Source: an uncultured Clostridia bacterium (lineage in GTDB: Bacteria; Bacillota; Dehalobacteriia; UBA4068). Taken from it: a DNA stretch of 37,957 nt. Every line of letters begins with the position of its first letter. The stretch's first letter is position 1. The stretch covers positions 1 to 37,957 of the forward strand of contig CALXRV010000035.1 in NCBI GenBank assembly GCA_944390945.1, read 5' to 3'. Shown piece after piece: positions 15,095 through 23,180 of this stretch. A program made the position numbers and the translations under genes. Below the pieces are notes generated by a model. The model was not told the origin of the DNA and searched no databases. It worked only from the letters and a program-made list of their open reading frames with translations.

Positions 15095-15807
15095 ACTTTT
15101 CCCGTCATAGTTTATATGCGATGCTGCTACAGTTACGTTGTAGTTTGCCGGTCTGGCGACGCGTGGATTATATTGGCGGCAGCGAAGTGCTACCACCCCC
15201 GCTACCGGCTGCTGAGGAACAACGGCTGCTTGTTCTTCTGGCACAGCAGGATTTCAATGCGCGTCAAAGCCTGATCGAACATAATTTACGCCTGGTGGTT
15301 TACATCGCACGAAAATTTGAGAATACGGGCGTCAATATTGAAGATTTGATCAGCATTGGTGCGATCGGGTTGATCAAAGCAGTCAACACTTTTGATACAA
15401 GCAAGAAAATAAAATTGGCCACATATGCCTCGCGATGCATTGAAAATGAGATCTTAATGTATTTACGAAGGAATAATAAAACTCGATCTGAGATCAGCTT
15501 TGACGAGCCGTTAAATATTGATTGGGATGGAAATGAATTGTTGCTTTCCGATATTTTGGGCACGGATAGCGACATTACTTATAAATCAATTGAAGAAGAG
15601 TTGGAAAAGAAATTGTTGTTTGCTGCCATGCGCAAACTTAGCGCACGGGAACGGATTATCATGGAGACCAGATTCGGCCTGGGTGGGAAAGAAGAAAAGA
15701 CGCAGAAAGAAGTCGCGGAAATGTTGGGTATCTCACAATCGTATATTTCCCGCCTGGAAAAGCGAATCATCCGCAAGCTACAGAAAGAGATTTTGCGTGC
15801 AGACTAA
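15091..15807 (+). CDS. sigE: RNA polymerase sporulation sigma factor SigE (pro-sigma-E)
   Basis: 238 residues, the normal size. Mother-cell sigma factor made as an inactive membrane-bound precursor. The amphipathic pro-sequence (about 1-26) precedes [12 protein letters not shown], the conserved junction where SpoIIGA cleaves the family (around residues 26-27 here). Region 2 contains [21 protein letters not shown]; region 4 ends with [19 protein letters not shown]. The start overlaps the spoIIGA stop, with GAGGTGGGCGC upstream. In many Bacillota sigG follows directly; here a PAP2 phosphatase gene follows after a terminator. Confidence 0.97.
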   Translation: MNFSRHSLYAMLLQLRCSLPVWRRVDYIGGSEVLPPPLPAAEEQRLLVLLAQQDFNARQSLIEHNLRLVVYIARKFENTGVNIEDLISIGAIGLIKAVNTFDTSKKIKLATYASRCIENEILMYLRRNNKTRSEISFDEPLNIDWDGNELLLSDILGTDSDITYKSIEEELEKKLLFAAMRKLSARERIIMETRFGLGGKEEKTQKEVAEMLGISQSYISRLEKRIIRKLQKEILRAD

Positions 15808-15836
15808 GCGTGGAAAAGACAGATATCGATATATTT

Positions 15837-15860
15837 GGGGGCCTTATGGCCCTCTTTTTT
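15837..15860 (+). terminator. Terminator after sigE
   Basis: GGGGGCC pairs with GGCCCTC (one G-U pair) around a TTAT loop, followed by six T. Located about 30 bases past the sigE stop. Confidence 0.85.
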
Positions 15861-15870
15861 GTGCGGAGGC

Positions 15871-15899
15871 TTCATTTTCCGCTGGTAATATGCTATAGT
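15871..15899 (+). promoter_or_regulatory. Promoter of the PAP2 phosphatase gene
   Basis: TTCATT (15871-15876), a 17-base spacer and an extended -10 TGCTATAGT (15891-15899). Weak -35, good -10. Confidence 0.55.
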
Positions 15900-15924
15900 G
15901 ATCAGGAAAGGAGGCCTTGCTGAG

Positions 15925-16461
15925 ATGACGGCATATGGATTGGCAGTGCTGGATGCCTTGCAAGTATTGCATACCTCCTGGTGCGACCAGATGATGGTGT
16001 GCATTACTTCTCTGGGCAATGCGGGCGCAGTTTGGATCGTCTTTGCTGTGGTGTTGTTACTGCGCCGCAGAACAAGGGCGATCGGTATTTACTGCATTCT
16101 GGCGTTGCTGCTGTCATTTCTCTGTTGTAATCTTATCCTGAAGCCTTTATTGATGCGCCCACGGCCGTTTCTGTTTTCTGATGTTGAGCTTTTGGTTGCA
16201 GCGCCGCATGATTATTCCTTTCCTTCTGGCCACGCTGCATCTTCTTTTTCCGCTGCTACGGCAATATCTGCCTGCGGTAAACGCATGGCGATTGCTGTCT
16301 ACGCACTTGCGGCAGCGATTGCATTTTCTCGGCTGTATCTTTATCTGCATTTTCCGGGAGATGTGGCAGCAGGTGTTTTACTGGGAATTTGCTGCGGTTT
16401 GCTGGCGCGCCGTCTGGGAAAAAATTTTGCGATCTGCAAGGAAGATAATCAACATCGTTAA
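15925..16461 (+). CDS. PAP2 family membrane phosphatase
   Basis: 178 residues with about five hydrophobic segments. The three acid-phosphatase motifs are present in order: KPLLMRPRP, PSGH, and SRLYLYLHFPGDV (Arg, His and Asp of the catalytic site). Such proteins dephosphorylate undecaprenyl diphosphate or phosphatidic acid/PGP-type lipids at the outer face of the membrane; which one cannot be told here. The ATG at 15925 is preferred over an upstream GTG at 15898 because AAAGGAGG lies between them. It stands alone between a terminator and the next promoter. Confidence 0.88.
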   Translation: MTAYGLAVLDALQVLHTSWCDQMMVCITSLGNAGAVWIVFAVVLLLRRRTRAIGIYCILALLLSFLCCNLILKPLLMRPRPFLFSDVELLVAAPHDYSFPSGHAASSFSAATAISACGKRMAIAVYALAAAIAFSRLYLYLHFPGDVAAGVLLGICCGLLARRLGKNFAICKEDNQHR

Positions 16462-16508
16462 TCAGCGCGCAAGATGGCGCCATGTATATCGCTTACATTT
16501 CTATCATC

Positions 16509-16536
16509 TTGTTTTTTGGTGACTGCGTGATATAAT
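16509..16536 (+). promoter_or_regulatory. Promoter of the pyridoxamine kinase operon
   Basis: TTGTTT (16509-16514), a 16-base spacer and TATAAT (16531-16536) with an upstream TGA (extended -10), 42 bases before the start codon. Confidence 0.65.
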
Positions 16537-16578
16537 ATTATCCATGTTATACAATCTGACTTAGCAAGGAGACAACTA

Positions 16579-17418
16579 ATGATGACAAAGAAACTACCGC
16601 GTGTCGTTGCCGTACATGATGTTTCAGGCTATGGCAAATGTGCGCTGACTGTTGCTATGCCGGTTCTTTCCGCCTGTGGGGTGGAGGTTTGCCCGCTGCC
16701 GACTGCGCTGCTTTCCACGAATACCCTTTTTGATGGATTCACCTTTTTTGATTTTACGCCGCATATGGAGACATATATTGCCCACTGGAAAAAGCTCGGT
16801 CTGAAATTTGACTGCGTATACAGCGGTTTTCTGGGGTCAGAAGAGCAGATCAACTATGTGGCACGCCTGATTCGCGAGTTTGACAGCGGCATTGCGGTGA
16901 TCGATCCTGTGATGGGCGATAACGGCATTGTGATTAAGACTTACACGCCCGAGATGTGCCGCAGTATGATTGACCTTGTTGCGATCGCGGACTGTGCCAC
17001 ACCGAATATCACAGAAGCCTGCCTGCTGACGGGCAGAGAGTATGCAGGAGCAGAGCTGAGCAGTGAAGAGAGCCGCGCGATCTGCGAAGATATCATTGCC
17101 CTCGGGACAAAGACCGTTGTGCTAACCGGTGTCCAGCGTGGGAAAAAGCTGTATAACTGCGGGATCGACCAGAAAGGTTATTTTGAATGTGAGATCGATT
17201 TGCTGCCCTATCATCAGCATGGTACTGGTGATGTCTTTACCTCCGTCATGGTTGGTGGCTTAATGCGCGGCTTTGACTTGCGGCAAAGTGTAGATTCTGC
17301 TGCGCGTTTCGTTTATGATGCAATGGAATATGGCTATGACATCGAAGATATTTTTGATCGTGGTGTGGCATTTGAACCGCTCGCCTGGAAGCTTGGCAGT
17401 GGGTTGTATCAAAAATAA
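16579..17418 (+). CDS. Pyridoxamine/pyridoxal kinase (PdxY/ThiD-type ribokinase fold)
   Basis: 279 residues. Phosphorylates B6 vitamers for the PLP salvage pathway. The N-terminal HDVSGYGKCALTVAMPVLSACG motif is the pyridoxal-kinase form; VIDPVMGDNG and the anion-hole/catalytic HGTGDVFTSVMVGG are intact, with the catalytic Asp in GTGD. The ATG at 16579 follows AAGGAGACAACTA. The ATC-hydrolase-like gene starts 12 bases after its stop, so the two form an operon. Close relatives include hydroxymethylpyrimidine kinase, but no thiamine gene is nearby. Confidence 0.9.
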   Translation: MMTKKLPRVVAVHDVSGYGKCALTVAMPVLSACGVEVCPLPTALLSTNTLFDGFTFFDFTPHMETYIAHWKKLGLKFDCVYSGFLGSEEQINYVARLIREFDSGIAVIDPVMGDNGIVIKTYTPEMCRSMIDLVAIADCATPNITEACLLTGREYAGAELSSEESRAICEDIIALGTKTVVLTGVQRGKKLYNCGIDQKGYFECEIDLLPYHQHGTGDVFTSVMVGGLMRGFDLRQSVDSAARFVYDAMEYGYDIEDIFDRGVAFEPLAWKLGSGLYQK

Positions 17419-17430
17419 GGCAGGTGTAGT

Positions 17431-18150
17431 ATGGCTGAGGTCAGAATAAAAAATCATGCGATGCTATTTGCTTTTTTGGTGCGGCAGACGCTCAACCATT
17501 GCGGCGAAGCGGGAAAAGCTGCTGTGCAACAGGGCGTAATTCATTATGGCGAACAACGCGGTCGCCGTATGGCACAACGGGCGCAACAGGATGGCATGCC
17601 GCTTGATACTGCCTCCTACTTACTCTATGGCGAATGGCAAGCTGCGCCTGGTGAGACAAATTCTCAGGTCACTTACCAACCTCGTGTGGAGATGGTATCC
17701 CCGATCTGCCCCTGGTTCCAGACTTGGCGGGATGCTGGTATGCTGGCTGAGGGCGCATATTATTGTCACGATGTGGATGCCGCACTGGCACGTGGTTTTG
17801 GTGGTCTGGATATGCGTTTGGATAGCAATTTGACCCTTGGTGACGCCACCTGCCATTTCCATTTTGAAGGGGCGGGCATCGATGCCGAAAAACAGGAAGA
17901 AATGCACCAACATGCAGCACGTCTGGGCAAACGGGCGAAGATGGATTGGGCTTACCATACGGCACACCTGTTGGCAGCGATGCGTGGTGTGATCATAGCT
18001 GCCTGTGGCAAGGACGGTGAAACGGCTGTCCATGCGGCATTGGCGGACTATGCTGCCATGTTTGGCGCAGAGGAACGTGACCGGCTGTTGCGGGATGCAG
18101 CTGCTGATTTTGATAAATTGCCACCCTATGAAGGCGTGATAAATAGCTAA
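17431..18150 (+). CDS. L-2-amino-thiazoline-4-carboxylic acid (ATC) hydrolase family protein
   Basis: 239 residues. Matches the family by its HYGEQRGRRMAQRA block, the SPICPWFQTWRDAGM segment with a conserved Cys, the YYCHDVDAALARGFGG block and the following G.ATCHFHFEG pattern. The named enzyme opens the thiazoline ring of L-ATC to give N-carbamoyl-L-cysteine in pseudomonads, but most clostridial members are uncharacterised, so the reaction here is a family-based guess. Probably cytoplasmic; no signal peptide or membrane segment. Transcribed with the pyridoxamine kinase gene and ended by a strong terminator. Confidence 0.75.
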   Translation: MAEVRIKNHAMLFAFLVRQTLNHCGEAGKAAVQQGVIHYGEQRGRRMAQRAQQDGMPLDTASYLLYGEWQAAPGETNSQVTYQPRVEMVSPICPWFQTWRDAGMLAEGAYYCHDVDAALARGFGGLDMRLDSNLTLGDATCHFHFEGAGIDAEKQEEMHQHAARLGKRAKMDWAYHTAHLLAAMRGVIIAACGKDGETAVHAALADYAAMFGAEERDRLLRDAAADFDKLPPYEGVINS

Positions 18151-18165
18151 AGAGGTTAGCGCTAG

Positions 18166-18199
18166 CAGGCCGCCAAACAGAAAAGGCGGCCTGTTTTTT
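18166..18199 (+). terminator. Rho-independent terminator after the ATC hydrolase gene
   Basis: CAGGCCGCC (18166-18174) pairs perfectly with GGCGGCCTG (18185-18193), followed by six T. Confidence 0.93.
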
Positions 18200-18333
18200 G
18201 TTGCGAACCTTAGGATAAGGTTAAGCACAATAATATGTATTATTGTTCTAATACATTAATAAAAAATTAATTCTTTGCCAATAAATCCTAAGAAAATCAT
18301 AAGGGGATTGGCAAACTTCTCTTCGCCTGACTG

Positions 18334-18342
18334 TGCTATACT
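18334..18342 (+). promoter_or_regulatory. Extended -10 promoter of the BceAB-like operon
   Basis: TGCTATACT at 18334-18342, 29 bases before the ATG. No convincing -35 box at 16-18 bases. Confidence 0.45.
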
Positions 18343-18371
18343 TCGTCTAGCAAAAGACAGGGGGTGGCGGC

Positions 18372-19142
18372 ATGGTGCTGCTTGAGATCAAACAGGTGGA
18401 GAAGACATATCGGACTAAACTGGGTTTTCAGCAATGTGTTGCTTTGCGCGGGATTAGCTGCAAAGTAGAGGAGGGGGAGTTTGTTGCGATTATGGGGGCA
18501 AGCGGCAGCGGAAAGACAACGCTGCTCAATATTCTGGCGTCATTGGATCGCCCAAGCGCTGGTGAAGTCCTGTTGGATGGCATCAAGCTGTCGGATATTC
18601 CAGACAGAGAACTGAGCCGATTCCGCCGCGACAAACTGGGATTTGTGTTTCAGGATTTTAATTTGCTGGATTCCTTTTCATTACGTGATAATATTTTGCT
18701 CCCGCTGGTGCTTGCGCGGAGGCCATTGGCAGAGATGGAGCAGCGGCTTATACCAGTTGCCGATATGTTGGGGATCACCACACTGCTGGCAAAGTTTCCT
18801 TATGAGGTTTCTGGCGGAGAAAAACAACGTACTGCTGTCGCACGTGCGGTAATCACAGAACCGCGGCTGCTGCTGGCAGACGAGCCTACCGGCGCGCTGG
18901 ATTCCCGGGCTTCGGCAAATTTGCTGCAGGTGTTTACCAAACTCAACTGTTTGGGGAGAACGATCCTGATGGTAACCCATAGTGCGCAGGCGGCAAGCTA
19001 CGCCAGGCGCGTCCTTTTCATTTCAGACGGCAGATTGGTCAGCCAGCTTTTTCGTGCAGCGGATGAAAATGACCACAGCTTTTTTGCGCGCATTATCAGT
19101 AGCCAAAGCGCTTTAGCAGGCGGAGGTGAGCAAAATGGCTGA
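18372..19142 (+). CDS. ABC transporter ATP-binding protein (BceA/MacB-like)
   Basis: 256 residues. Nucleotide-binding domain with Walker A GASGSGKTT (42-50), Q-loop Gln in FVFQDFNLLD, signature VSGGEKQR, Walker B LLLADEPT followed by GALDS, and switch His in THS. The FxFQDFNLLD and DEPTGALDS forms are typical of the peptide-resistance/MacB class whose partner is an FtsX-like permease, here the next gene (overlapping by 8 bases). The start follows AGGGGGTGGCGGC. Likely role: sensing, detaching or expelling antimicrobial peptides at the membrane (inferred from the class). Confidence 0.92.
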   Translation: MVLLEIKQVEKTYRTKLGFQQCVALRGISCKVEEGEFVAIMGASGSGKTTLLNILASLDRPSAGEVLLDGIKLSDIPDRELSRFRRDKLGFVFQDFNLLDSFSLRDNILLPLVLARRPLAEMEQRLIPVADMLGITTLLAKFPYEVSGGEKQRTAVARAVITEPRLLLADEPTGALDSRASANLLQVFTKLNCLGRTILMVTHSAQAASYARRVLFISDGRLVSQLFRAADENDHSFFARIISSQSALAGGGEQNG

Positions 19143-20811
19143 ACAAAGCAGCAGGGGCTTTTACCGCCGACTGGCCTGGACAAATATCCGGCGGAATCGC
19201 GTGTTTTGCCTGCCGTTTGCATTGGCAGTGGCTGTCGTTTCTGCTGTATTCTTTCTCTGCGTTGGCATCGCGTTTTCTGATGGCCTAAGCAATATGCCAA
19301 GCGGCGCCACGGCTCGGGCGATCTTTGCCTTTGGCGTATTCACCTTTGCCCTTTTTGCCTTTTTCTTCATGTTTTATCTGAATCATTTTCTGGTCAAACA
19401 GCGGAAGAAAGAGTTTGGGCTCTATGCAGTGTTGGGCCTGTCGAAAAATCACGTTGGACGCATTCTGTTATGGGAAAATTTTCTCCTGATCGGCGGCGGA
19501 ATGCTGTCCGGCATCCTGCTGGGAGCGCTCTTTGGACAGCTGCTGTTTTCTCTTCTGAAACAGCTGATCCATGCAGCGCCCGGGCTGCAGTTGCGCATCC
19601 CGCCGGTCGCCTATTTGGGTGTCGCTATCCTGTTTGCACTGGTGTTTGCTGCAACAGCTGTCTATAATCTGGCGCAGATTCGCTTGGCAAACCCGATTTC
19701 TTTGCTGCAAAGCGAAAAACGCGGTGAAAAGAAAAGCCGTTTTTTGCTTCCCGCTGCTTTGCTTGGCTTGGCCATGCTGGGATTTGCGTATTACTTTGCC
19801 TGGACGATCGAGAACTATGCGATCGCGCTTGGGGTTTTCTTCCCGCTTGCCATGCTGGTGATCTGCGCTACCTATCTTTTATTTGCAGCGGGCAGCATCG
19901 CCGTATTGCGCCTTTTGCGTGCCAATAAACGCTTTTATTATCGACCGGAGCATTTTGTGTCCATCTCCGGCATGTTCCACCGCATGAAACAAAATGCGGC
20001 TGGCCTGGCAACCATCTGCATTCTTTCTACCATGCTGACGGTAACGTTAACCACGACGCTTTCCCTGTATCTGGGGCAGGAAAAAATACTTGCTGAACGT
20101 TATCCGCAGGATCTTGCGATCTACAGTGGAGGTGCGGAAGGAGCGGACGCCGCTGCCTATGACGCCGAGCTGTCGGATTTGGCCGCGCTCTATGACATAA
20201 CCCTGCGGCCAGCAGAAACGGAGCCGGAAGCAATTTCGGTGCTGGAGACTTTGCCGCACAGTCTGTACGACGCACAGAACAACTGGTTCTATTGTGATAT
20301 CTCCGGGGCAGATGCGGATGCCACAGCATTCATCCAGGAGCTGCGGAAAGGGAAAGACCCGCTGGTATATGGTTATTTTGATGATATTTTCAGCGCCCGC
20401 CAGGAGGGTTACACCATGTTCGGCGGCCTACTTTTCCTCGGCGCTTTTTTCAGCATTGTCTTTCTGGTCATCGCTGTGCTGCTCATTTATTTTAAGCAGG
20501 TCAGCGAAGGCTATGAAGATAAAGCACGCTACCTGATCCTGCAACAAGTCGGCATGGATGCACAGCAGGTACAGGATACCATCCGGCGGCAAGTACGCTG
20601 GGTATTCATCCTGCCACTGCTGGCCACCATGCTGCACATGCTGTTCGCCAGCCGAATCATCACGCGCATGCTGGAAGCTTTCCTGCTCTATGACTGGGGG
20701 ATGACGTTGCGCTGCAGCCTGGGCGTTTGCCTTTTGTTCATCTTGCTTTACTTTGTCGTTTATCAGCTGACCGCACGAATCTACTACCGTATTGTCCGCC
20801 ATTCTGTTTGA
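19135..20811 (+). CDS. FtsX-like ABC transporter permease (BceB-like)
   Basis: 558 residues with about ten hydrophobic segments. After the N-terminal RLAWTNIRRNR motif of the BceB class come paired helices and the QRKKEFGLYAVLGLSK signature near residue 85. A larger extracytoplasmic domain (about residues 318-420) lies between later helices; it is shorter than the roughly 200-residue domain of Bacillus BceB. The ATG at 19135, eight bases after GGAGG, is preferred over the GTG at 19126. It overlaps the ATPase gene. No BceRS-type histidine kinase or regulator is next to it. Confidence 0.9.
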   Translation: MAEQSSRGFYRRLAWTNIRRNRVFCLPFALAVAVVSAVFFLCVGIAFSDGLSNMPSGATARAIFAFGVFTFALFAFFFMFYLNHFLVKQRKKEFGLYAVLGLSKNHVGRILLWENFLLIGGGMLSGILLGALFGQLLFSLLKQLIHAAPGLQLRIPPVAYLGVAILFALVFAATAVYNLAQIRLANPISLLQSEKRGEKKSRFLLPAALLGLAMLGFAYYFAWTIENYAIALGVFFPLAMLVICATYLLFAAGSIAVLRLLRANKRFYYRPEHFVSISGMFHRMKQNAAGLATICILSTMLTVTLTTTLSLYLGQEKILAERYPQDLAIYSGGAEGADAAAYDAELSDLAALYDITLRPAETEPEAISVLETLPHSLYDAQNNWFYCDISGADADATAFIQELRKGKDPLVYGYFDDIFSARQEGYTMFGGLLFLGAFFSIVFLVIAVLLIYFKQVSEGYEDKARYLILQQVGMDAQQVQDTIRRQVRWVFILPLLATMLHMLFASRIITRMLEAFLLYDWGMTLRCSLGVCLLFILLYFVVYQLTARIYYRIVRHSV

Positions 20812-20939
20812 CGGATCTCTTGTTTGTTGTCACGCAGGACCACTGCCTAAAATATGTAATCAGCGTGCTGCCGTTTGCTTGAAATTCTGACTTGTGCATT
20901 CCAGCGCGGCAAAGGCAATAATGGTTTTCTCCTGTCTCA

Positions 20940-20984
20940 ATTACCACAAAGCCCACCAAAAATAGCGGTGGGCTTTGTGGTAAT
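20940..20984. terminator. Perfect 18-bp hairpin between convergent genes (bidirectional terminator)
   Basis: ATTACCACAAAGCCCACC (20940-20957) and its exact reverse complement at 20967-20984 enclose a 9-base loop. It lies between the BceB-like gene (plus) and the aconitase X genes (minus). T-rich tail on the plus side (TCTTCTGTTTT); the minus-strand transcript has only a T run in the loop. Confidence 0.75.
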
Positions 20985-21019
20985 TCTTCTGTTTTGATCC
21001 ATGTTTCTCGGGCTTTGGT

Positions 21020-21442
21020 TTAGGATCTTTCCAACACCAAGACGGCATCAGGAGTAAAACGGATGCGGCAGGCATCCTGCAGGGCTGCATAATCTGATTC
21101 AGCGATCGTGCGCAGCGCCATTCCTTTGCCATACATCTTTTCTGCAATCAAAGGCCCCAGCGCCAACACCGGTTCTGCTTCGATGCAAAGAATACCGGCT
21201 GGCGCTGTACCACGCCGTACCATTTCAATCAGCACGCCAGAGCCAGAGCAGGAACCGCGATCATAGGGAATACATAATATTTTTCCCTGCAGATTTTTCC
21301 CAAATAAATCATGGTGGGTATCGATGATATCACCGCTTGCCATATCCACACCACCCCAGAAGCTGAGCGGCTTCTGCGAGACAAGTGCTTCCGCATCAAT
21401 TTCACCGGGCAGAATGAGGCGAAAATTACGGATGGTTTTCAT
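21020..21442 (-). CDS. Aconitase X small subunit (swivel domain)
   Basis: 140 residues. DUF126-type swivel domain that completes the active site of aconitase X enzymes. PFSFWGG-type sequence (KPLSFWGGVDMASGDIID), HHDLFGKNL, and the conserved PYDRGSCSGSGVLIEM loop are visible. The ATG at 21442 follows AGGGGGCACAAC and overlaps the large-subunit stop (4 bases). Known aconitase X enzymes dehydrate cis-3-hydroxy-L-proline (bacteria) or phosphomevalonate (archaea); the substrate here is not determined. Confidence 0.88.
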   Translation of the reverse strand: MKTIRNFRLILPGEIDAEALVSQKPLSFWGGVDMASGDIIDTHHDLFGKNLQGKILCIPYDRGSCSGSGVLIEMVRRGTAPAGILCIEAEPVLALGPLIAEKMYGKGMALRTIAESDYAALQDACRIRFTPDAVLVLERS

Positions 21443-22710
21443 GTTGTGCCCCCTTCCGGCAGCCGCCCTGCAACTGCAGCACGAATACAATCTGGCAGGC
21501 TGGCCATCGTAATGCGGGCGCCGTTGATCGCTGGGGCATACTGCGCCACCTTGCCGGAATCAGTCACAAAATGCTTGCCACGCCAGCGGTCGCTGTATTC
21601 CATTTCCATTAGGCAGGAATCACGGATAACGAGTGCACCGGCCTGTTCCAAAATGTCAATAATGCCAGCGATACGGGCCATCTCATAGATGGTATGGCTA
21701 GTCTGCAGCCAAAGCTGCGTATTTTCATGCACATGCTGTCTACCGAGCGTTTCCGCGACCATCTGCAGCTCTGTAAAGGAAAGATGTGGACAGCCAAGCA
21801 GCACCATATCTACCTGCTTCTGTTCTGCTGTGTTTAGGCGACGCTGCATCCGCAGCAGATCATCCGGGTGGAGTATAATGCGCGGATATTCTGTCCGGCC
21901 TTGAAAAGCCTCTTCCAGAGTATGGGCTTCCGGTGTCACCCCAATGATATGGAAAAGCGCTGTCGCACCGCCGGAGGCCGCCGCCGCCGATAACGCCTTC
22001 AGTTGATCACGGTTCGCCTTGCCGGGCAAGCCGCGGATCACTGGCACACGATTGATCGCAATTTCCCCCACCAGATATCCTAAAAGCGCAAACATTACGC
22101 TGTCTTGAAAGCTGTCCTCTGGAAAATTTTCCAGATCAAACAGAATATCTCCGGCGCGATTTTCCTGCAGGTAAAGGCCGTATTCCGGGACAAGACCGGT
22201 AACGGCGCAGCAAACATCAAGCAGATCCGGCAAGCGTTCAGCGCGCGCGCCAAGGACGGAATTAACAAAATTTACTGCGTTGGATTCCGACCAGCTGACT
22301 ACCTCGCCAAAAGCAGGGACATTCATGCACTGATATGGCGCACATGTCCAGGTTGGGATCACACCAAGGCGTAAATAGGCTGTCTCCAGACGCTCGCTCT
22401 TCAATGCAAATGCTTCGGATATTCCATGCGCACGCCAGTTGCACCGATCTCGCGAAATCGGATTGATCGTTGTCGGTACTGCCACACGGGCGTTGTTATC
22501 CACCAGAAACTCAATGAATTCCCGGCCCGCATCCCAGATCGTCGTATAAGCCGCGGCATCGATATGTGCACGCTGTACTGGCAGAAAACGCCGAACACCG
22601 TATAATTCGCCCATTTTCAGCAGGATCTCCATCGCGTATTGCACACCTGTGCCGCGCTGGCCCTGGAGTAATTCGTCGATCAACGCTGTCTTTTCCATTC
22701 TATTGACCAT
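21439..22710 (-). CDS. Aconitase X large (catalytic) subunit
   Basis: 423 residues from ATG 22710 (an ATG at 22698 is an alternative; neither has a strong ribosome site). Fe-S-dependent dehydratase of the DUF521 family. Cysteines fit the cluster-binding pattern: C in TWTCAPYQC, C near VCCAVTG, and C in DSCLMEMEY. The closing VTDSGKVAQYAPAING block is typical. The GCPHLSFTE segment is the family's central loop. The small subunit follows and a glutaredoxin-like gene precedes it by 57 bases, suggesting a three-gene operon. No mevalonate- or hydroxyproline-pathway gene is close by, so the reaction is not assigned. Confidence 0.9.
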   Translation of the reverse strand: MVNRMEKTALIDELLQGQRGTGVQYAMEILLKMGELYGVRRFLPVQRAHIDAAAYTTIWDAGREFIEFLVDNNARVAVPTTINPISRDRCNWRAHGISEAFALKSERLETAYLRLGVIPTWTCAPYQCMNVPAFGEVVSWSESNAVNFVNSVLGARAERLPDLLDVCCAVTGLVPEYGLYLQENRAGDILFDLENFPEDSFQDSVMFALLGYLVGEIAINRVPVIRGLPGKANRDQLKALSAAAASGGATALFHIIGVTPEAHTLEEAFQGRTEYPRIILHPDDLLRMQRRLNTAEQKQVDMVLLGCPHLSFTELQMVAETLGRQHVHENTQLWLQTSHTIYEMARIAGIIDILEQAGALVIRDSCLMEMEYSDRWRGKHFVTDSGKVAQYAPAINGARITMASLPDCIRAAVAGRLPEGGTT

Positions 22711-22767
22711 CTGACCATCAATGATTTTCCCAGGCGATTTGCCTGTATTTTTCAGATGCCCATGAAA

Positions 22768-23037
22768 TTAGCGGAACAATTCCTGATAATTTTCCGGAAG
22801 CATAACATAGACAGACTTATCATCAACGACAAAGCAGGGAATACCCAGCTTGCCGGCAGCGATTTGATCTGCAAACTCTGCCTGGTGCGAATCGCGCAGC
22901 GTAATAAATTTTTTCAGATGTGCCAAACCAGCGAGCACATCAACATAACCATACCGTATACCGTCAGCATCCAGCTTTTCCTTCGCTTTTACGCAGTCAG
23001 GGCAGTTTGCATTTCCGTACAGGATAATCTTTTTCAT
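22768..23037 (-). CDS. Glutaredoxin-like protein
   Basis: 89 residues. Thioredoxin fold with active site CPDC at 12-15, the cis-Pro in GIPCFV, and a variable C-terminal helix. The CPDC motif and compact size match the glutaredoxin-related family of Clostridia; glutathione use is doubtful in such organisms, so another low-molecular thiol or thioredoxin reductase may serve it. ATG preceded by AGGAGGAGCAT. First gene of the run leading to aconitase X; a terminator-like hairpin at 23135 separates it from the gene upstream. Confidence 0.85.
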   Translation of the reverse strand: MKKIILYGNANCPDCVKAKEKLDADGIRYGYVDVLAGLAHLKKFITLRDSHQAEFADQIAAGKLGIPCFVVDDKSVYVMLPENYQELFR

Positions 23038-23134
23038 ATGCTCCTCCTAAATATAAATATAGAATATAGATTAATTTGTCTGCGCATTCCTTGCGTTTAA
23101 CCAGACGACGCAACAACGGCCTGTCCCAATAGGT

Positions 23135-23167
23135 AAAACGTGCCGAGACAACCCTGCCAGCGGCACG
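23135..23167 (-). terminator. Terminator after the cytidylate-kinase-like gene
   Basis: Read on the minus strand: CGTGCCG pairs with CGGCACG (23161-23167 with 23139-23145) and is followed by TTTT. It lies 14 bases after the stop. Confidence 0.7.
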
Positions 23168-23180
23168 CAGTAGATGATGG

